A DNA stretch of 64,000 nucleotides from Rhodospirillales bacterium (lineage in GTDB: Bacteria > Pseudomonadota > Alphaproteobacteria > Micavibrionales > Micavibrionaceae). Under the pieces are notes generated by a model that ran no database searches, was not told the DNA's origin, and saw only the letters and a program-made list of their open reading frames with translations. Position numbers and translations under genes: made by a program. The stretch is from positions 434,001 through 498,000 of the forward strand of contig CP060239.1 in assembly GCA_023898785.1 (NCBI GenBank), written 5' to 3'. This document shows, one piece after another, positions 60,084 through 64,000 of the stretch (the first letter of the stretch is position 1; every line of letters starts with the position of its first letter).

Positions 60084-60233
60084 TTTGAGATTTTAAAAAA
60101 TTCCCTTTTTAATTTGATGAAGTGAGTACGCGGATTTTAAAAAATTTGCGTGAATTCCCTTGAATTCCCTGTTTCCTTTTGGGCATTGCGGTGTTAAAAC
60201 GGAGGCAGATTAACACACGAATTAGACCTGCTC

Positions 60234-60605
60234 ATGGCACCTCAAGATTTTCTGTTAACGTATTTACCGATTCTGCTGTTTATTGTGATTGCGGCTGGAG
60301 TGTCGCTTGTGATGATTTTGGGATCGTTGCTGGCCGGGCGGCAAAATCCGGATGCGGAAAAGCTTTCGGCTTATGAGTGCGGGTTTGATGCGTTTTCCGA
60401 TGCGCGTACAAAATTTGACGTGCGGTTTTATCTGGTTTGCTTGCTCTTCATTATCTTTGATTTAGAGATCGCGTTTTTGTTTCCCTGGGCCATATCTCTG
60501 GGCGAAATAGGTGTGTTCGGATTTTGGTCTATGGTGGTGTTTTTGGGTGTTTTGACTGTTGGATTTATTTACGAATGGAAGAAAGGAGCGTTGGAATGGG
60601 AATGA
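60234..60605 (+). CDS. nuoA: NADH-quinone oxidoreductase subunit A
   Basis: NuoA is a small membrane subunit of complex I near the quinone site. The 123-residue protein has three membrane helices (about 7-29, 63-83, 92-113) and the conserved loop with KLSAYECGFDAFSDARTKFD followed by VRFYLVCLLFIIFDLEIAF. It opens the nuo operon. The next start (60596) lies inside its last codons, overlapping by 10 nt. Confidence 0.97.
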   Translation: MAPQDFLLTYLPILLFIVIAAGVSLVMILGSLLAGRQNPDAEKLSAYECGFDAFSDARTKFDVRFYLVCLLFIIFDLEIAFLFPWAISLGEIGVFGFWSMVVFLGVLTVGFIYEWKKGALEWE

Positions 60606-60943
60606 CTGAGATTCAGTGGCAGGAAGTTTCTCAGAAAATTAATGCTCTGGTGGAAATGGCCGCGCAGTTAAGCGCTGTTTTTCGCGATGCTGATGAAAAC
60701 CCTTATCGGGATGTTTCGGGGGTGTATCCTGAGACAACCACTCAGGAGCAGTATGCCGCTTTGGATGAGGGTACAGATTCTAGAGTTATTGAGATGAGGA
60801 AACAATTTGAGCAGGCATTGGCCCTCTTCATGAAACACGTAAGTGATTCTGGAATTGGTGAGGAGCAATTGGCTGTATTGATGGAAAGTACAGGGGCCAA
60901 TGATCGTTTGGATCGGGCCCTTCAGCTTGCTGGGGTGAGTTAA
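60596..60943 (+). CDS. Unknown 115-residue protein encoded inside the nuo operon, between nuoA and nuoB
   Basis: I do not recognise this protein. AAGGAG lies 7 nt before ATG 60596, supporting translation, and it overlaps nuoA by 10 nt and ends 3 nt before nuoB, so it is an operon member. The product looks all-helical, acidic and soluble: WQEVSQKINALVEMAAQLSA, a Gly/Pro/Thr-rich middle (about 42-58), RVIEMRKQFEQALALFMKHV and EEQLAVLMESTGANDRLDRA. It has no Cys, no membrane segment and no complex I subunit motif. It could be an assembly or regulatory factor. Confidence 0.78.
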   Translation: MGMTEIQWQEVSQKINALVEMAAQLSAVFRDADENPYRDVSGVYPETTTQEQYAALDEGTDSRVIEMRKQFEQALALFMKHVSDSGIGEEQLAVLMESTGANDRLDRALQLAGVS

Positions 60944-60946
60944 GAA

Positions 60947-61522
60947 ATGGGGCAGGACAAGCATATAATCGCTGCGCCGGCGTACGATTTTCGTACGGAC
61001 GTCAAAATGCCGCCGGCGGAGGAGCAAGACGTCGTGCCTGCGGCGATTTCCAAGACTCTGGATGAAAAGGGGTTTTTGCTCACCTCTACAGATGCGCTGT
61101 TTGATTGGGCGCGTACGGGGTCAATGTGGCCGATGACGTTTGGTTTGGCGTGCTGCGCGGTGGAGATGATCCATTCCTATATGAGCCGGTATGATTTAGA
61201 CCGTTTCGGCATTATTCCACGGCCATCACCCCGCCAGTCCGATGTTATGATTGTGGCCGGGACGTTGACCAATAAAATGGCCCCGGCCTTGCGACGCGTT
61301 TATGATCAGATGCCGGAGCCGCGCTGGGTTGTGTCGATGGGATCATGCGCCAATGGCGGCGGGTATTATCATTATTCCTATTCCGTTGTGCGTGGATGTG
61401 ACCGCGTTGTGCCAGTTGACATCTATGTACCGGGCTGTCCGCCGACGGCAGAGGCTCTTGTCTACGGGTTGTTACAACTTCAGAAAAAAATTCAGCGCGA
61501 AGATACGCGCATTGTGAGATAG
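60947..61522 (+). CDS. nuoB: NADH-quinone oxidoreductase subunit B
   Basis: NuoB carries cluster N2, the electron donor to quinone. The 191-residue product has the N2 cysteines in FGLACCAVEMIHSY, MGSCANGGGYYHYSYSVVRG and DIYVPGCPPTAEAL, all four ligands present. The N-terminal tail (about 1-40) is variable and longer than in E. coli, as is common. A short gap of 3 nt from the upstream unknown gene indicates one transcript. Confidence 0.97.
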   Translation: MGQDKHIIAAPAYDFRTDVKMPPAEEQDVVPAAISKTLDEKGFLLTSTDALFDWARTGSMWPMTFGLACCAVEMIHSYMSRYDLDRFGIIPRPSPRQSDVMIVAGTLTNKMAPALRRVYDQMPEPRWVVSMGSCANGGGYYHYSYSVVRGCDRVVPVDIYVPGCPPTAEALVYGLLQLQKKIQREDTRIVR

Positions 61523-61532
61523 GGGCGCGAGG

Positions 61533-62195
61533 ATGGCAACGGATGCACTTAAGGATCTGGCTGATTACATCATGGAAAATCTGGACGATTCCATTGCGAG
61601 TTATGATTTTTTTAAAGGCGAGCTTTCGCTGAATGGCAATCGTGAAAATATTGTGCGCATTTTGAATTTTCTGCGGGATGACAAAGAGTGTACATTTCGC
61701 GTTTTGGTTGATATTTGCGGGGCGGATTATCCGGATAGGGCGTTGGGCGTTGGCCGTTTTGATGTTGTCTATAACTTACTGTCCTTGCGACATAATCAGC
61801 GGCTACGCGTAAAAATTACAACAGATGAAGAGACGCCTGTGCCGTCTGTGGTGGATATTTTCAGCTCTGCGGGATGGTATGAGCGTGAAGTGTGGGACAT
61901 GTATGGTGTGATGTTTGCAGGCAATCCTGATCTGCGCCGTATATTGAGCGATTATGGTTTTGAGGGACATCCGCAGCGCAAGGATTTTCCGCTGACCGGT
62001 TATGTTGAAGTTCGCTATGACGATGAGCTTAAACGCGTTGTTTATGAGCCTGTGAAACTGTCTCAGGATTTCCGCCAGTTTGATGCATTATCGCCGTGGG
62101 AAGCAATGACCGATGTGCAGCTTTCCGGTGATAAGAAGGCGGCTATTCCTGCGCATGGCTGGAAGGCGTCAAAAGAGGGGCGTGGTGCGGGATGA
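61533..62195 (+). CDS. nuoC: NADH-quinone oxidoreductase subunit C
   Basis: NuoC is a peripheral-arm subunit without cofactor. The 220-residue protein contains LVDICGADYPDR, the family core SSAGWYEREVWDMYGVMFAG, and DLRRILSDYGFEGHPQRKDF followed by PLTGYVEVRYDDELKRVVYE. It is separate from nuoD, unlike the fused form of E. coli. The stop overlaps the nuoD start in an ATGA. Confidence 0.97.
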   Translation: MATDALKDLADYIMENLDDSIASYDFFKGELSLNGNRENIVRILNFLRDDKECTFRVLVDICGADYPDRALGVGRFDVVYNLLSLRHNQRLRVKITTDEETPVPSVVDIFSSAGWYEREVWDMYGVMFAGNPDLRRILSDYGFEGHPQRKDFPLTGYVEVRYDDELKRVVYEPVKLSQDFRQFDALSPWEAMTDVQLSGDKKAAIPAHGWKASKEGRGAG

Positions 62196-63400
62196 GCGCA
62201 GAAAAACGAGATATAGATATTGTCGAAGAGACGCAGATCAAGCCCTATACAATGAATTTCGGGCCGCAGCATCCGGCTGCGCATGGGGTTTTGCGGCTTG
62301 TTCTGGAAATGGAAGGCGAGATTGTCGAGCGGGCGGATCCGCATATTGGTCTGCTTCATCGGGGCACGGAAAAGCTGATCGAGCATAAGACCTATACGCA
62401 GGCGATGCCGTATTTTGATCGTCTGGATTATGTGTGTCCCTTGAATCAGGAGCATGCGTTTGTTCTGGCGACGGAAAAGCTGCTGGGGATCAGCGTGCCC
62501 AAGCGGGGGCAATATATTCGAGTGCTGTTTGCCGAGCTGAGCCGTGTGATTAATCACATATTCAATATTACAACTTTTGCTCTGGATGTGGGAGCTGTGA
62601 CCCCGGCGCTATGGGGGTTCGAAGAACGCGAGAAGGGCATGGAGTTTTGTGAGCGGGCCTGCGGGGCGCGGTTGCATGCGAATTATTTCCGCACCGGCGG
62701 TGTATCGCAGGATCTTCCGGCGGGGCTTCTGGACGATATGCTGGAGTGGGTTGAAGAATTGCCGAAATTCCTGACCGATCTGGAAACGTTGCTTACGGAT
62801 AACCGCGTTTTCAAGCAGCGCACGGTGGATATTGGTATTGTTTCGAAGGACCAGGCGCTGAATTGGGGCTTTGTCGGGCCGATGCTGCGCGCTTCCGGTG
62901 TGGTGTGGGATTTGCGCAAGAACCAGCCTTATGATTCATATGAAGATTTTGATTTCGATATTCCAGTTGGGAAGACCGGGGATTGTTATGCGCGCTATCT
63001 GGTGCGGATGGCCGAGATTTATGAATCTCTGAAAATTATGAAACAGGCGATTGAAAAGATGCCGGACGGGCCGAGCCGCGTCAATGATTACAAGGTTGCG
63101 CCGCCGCCGCGCGGCGAGATGAAATCTTCGATGGAGGCGATGATCCATCACTTTAAGCTGTTTAGTGAGGGCTTTCATGTGCCGGCAGGGGAGACCTATA
63201 CAGCCGTGGAAGCCCCCAAAGGCGAGTTCGGCGTGTATCTGGTGAGTGACGGGACGAACAGGCCTTATAGATGCCGCATTCGCGCCCCGGGCTTTGCGCA
63301 TTTGCAGGCGCTTGATTTTATGAGCAAGGGGCATCAGCTGGCCGATACGGTGGCGATTATCGGCAGCCTCGATATTGTGTTTGGGGAGATTGATCGTTAG
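62192..63400 (+). CDS. nuoD: NADH-quinone oxidoreductase subunit D
   Basis: NuoD lines the quinone-binding cavity of complex I. The 402-residue protein has NFGPQHPAAHGVLRLVLEME, HIGLLHRGTEKLIEHKTY, FDRLDYVCPLNQEHAF, and near the C-terminus RCRIRAPGFAHLQALDFMSK and ADTVAIIGSLDIVFGEIDR. Overlap with nuoC (ATGA) and immediate continuation into nuoE (ATG directly after TAG) show translational coupling. Confidence 0.98.
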   Translation: MSAEKRDIDIVEETQIKPYTMNFGPQHPAAHGVLRLVLEMEGEIVERADPHIGLLHRGTEKLIEHKTYTQAMPYFDRLDYVCPLNQEHAFVLATEKLLGISVPKRGQYIRVLFAELSRVINHIFNITTFALDVGAVTPALWGFEEREKGMEFCERACGARLHANYFRTGGVSQDLPAGLLDDMLEWVEELPKFLTDLETLLTDNRVFKQRTVDIGIVSKDQALNWGFVGPMLRASGVVWDLRKNQPYDSYEDFDFDIPVGKTGDCYARYLVRMAEIYESLKIMKQAIEKMPDGPSRVNDYKVAPPPRGEMKSSMEAMIHHFKLFSEGFHVPAGETYTAVEAPKGEFGVYLVSDGTNRPYRCRIRAPGFAHLQALDFMSKGHQLADTVAIIGSLDIVFGEIDR

Positions 63401-64000
63401 ATGAAAAAACCGTTTGAATTGCATGCTGATTATCAGCCGGATAGCTTTGAATTTAATAAAGCGTATCAGAAGCGTGTTGATGAGGCGATCTCGCTGTATC
63501 CCAAGGGCAGGCAGCAATCGGCGGTGATGCCTTTGCTGGATCTGGCGCAGCGTCAGGTGGGTGAAGAGGGCGCGAAGGCGAAGCCGCCCTATGGTGGGTG
63601 GATTCCGCGCGCGGCGATGGATAAGATTGCAGAAATCCTCGATATGGCGCCGATCAAGGTTTACGAGGTGGCGACGTTTTATTCCATGTATAACACTGCG
63701 CCAGTGGGGAAGTATCTGGTGCAGATTTGCGGGACGACGCCGTGCTGGCTGTGCGGGAGTGATAATATTATCAAGACCTGTACGAAGCATTTGAGTATCG
63801 GTATGGGCGAGACCACGAAGGACGGCAAATTTACCTTGATGGAGGTTGAATGCCTTGGCGCGTGTGTGAATGCGCCGATGGTGCAGATCAATGATGATTA
63901 TTACGAGGATCTGACCGAGGGGAGCATGAAGGAAATTCTTGATATGCTGGCCGAGGATATGAAGCCGAAAATTGGTTCACAAAAGGCACGTAAAGCCTCG
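63401..64000 (+). CDS. nuoE: NADH-quinone oxidoreductase subunit E (3' end beyond window)
   Basis: NuoE holds the [2Fe-2S] cluster N1a in the NADH-oxidising module. The ATG follows the nuoD stop directly and 200 codons are open to the edge. The N-terminal helical region has GRQQSAVMPLLDLAQRQVGE, then an extra Lys/Pro/Gly-rich insert of about ten residues before GGWIPRAAMDKIAEIL. Cluster ligands are in CGTTPCWLC (first and sixth residues) and VECLGACVNAP. The C-terminus is cut. Confidence 0.94.
   Translation, partial: MKKPFELHADYQPDSFEFNKAYQKRVDEAISLYPKGRQQSAVMPLLDLAQRQVGEEGAKAKPPYGGWIPRAAMDKIAEILDMAPIKVYEVATFYSMYNTAPVGKYLVQICGTTPCWLCGSDNIIKTCTKHLSIGMGETTKDGKFTLMEVECLGACVNAPMVQINDDYYEDLTEGSMKEILDMLAEDMKPKIGSQKARKAS

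Noticed and set aside
60151..60170. Perfect tandem duplication of TGAATTCCCT upstream of nuoA
   Set aside because: Only two units, no relation to a promoter element I can identify; likely a small slippage event.

Overview
The window is chromosomal core sequence from a flagellated, aerobic, Gram-negative alphaproteobacterium. The evidence is the gene order glyA-nrdR-ribD-ribE-ribBX-ribH-nusB, the rpmF-plsX-fabH-ihfA-merR cluster, a DUF6898 protein, an LdtR-like MarR regulator, a CBP3-type ubiquinol-cytochrome c chaperone, a class I PHA synthase, an Mg-type HemB and a separate nuoA-B-C-D-E operon. Base composition looks close to half G+C by eye. The exact lineage cannot be fixed from this alone; a deep-branching group near Rhodospirillales or Micavibrionales is an inference. 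I see no prophage, transposon, integrase, CRISPR array or toxin-antitoxin pair.

Layout. 1-5 kb: motAB (motB cut by the window edge), a PAS/EAL c-di-GMP phosphodiesterase and hemB, all on the minus strand. 4.8-8 kb: HIBYL-CoA hydrolase, LdtR-like regulator and glutaryl-CoA dehydrogenase. 8-14 kb: one plus-strand run from DUF6898 and rpiB through glyA, nrdR and the riboflavin genes to nusB. 14-17 kb: fliL-like gene and H+-pyrophosphatase. 17-24.5 kb: bamE, CBP3 chaperone, yceD, rpmF-plsX-fabH-ihfA-merR, two tRNA-Pro genes, a dus remnant, cutA and rplM-rpsI. 24.6-35 kb: phaC, an OmpA-type lipoprotein, hom, glpX, recJ, hisI, gshB and a DEAD-box helicase. 36-48 kb: envelope genes (lptD, SLC13 carrier, YdbH-like AsmA protein, secreted proteins), parE and glnA. 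49-57 kb: nnr, then tig-clpP-lon-hup, ispG and several tRNAs. 57-64 kb: gabD-ald, tRNA-Asp and the start of the nuo operon, which runs off the window inside nuoE.

The genes serve central metabolism, envelope assembly, translation and proteolysis. The points most worth a second look are regulatory or evolutionary. They are a 16-bp inverted repeat between tRNA-His and glnA, mutually exclusive hairpins between rpmF and plsX, an unrecognised ORF overlapping nuoA and placed before nuoB, a truncated dus gene behind the tRNA-Pro pair, a RibB fused to a GTP cyclohydrolase II-like domain that has lost its catalytic motifs, the absence of clpX between clpP and lon, a roughly 100-bp imperfect palindrome after rpsI, two copies of a dispersed palindromic repeat, and several uncharacterised membrane or secreted proteins. 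No clearly new multi-gene system is evident.
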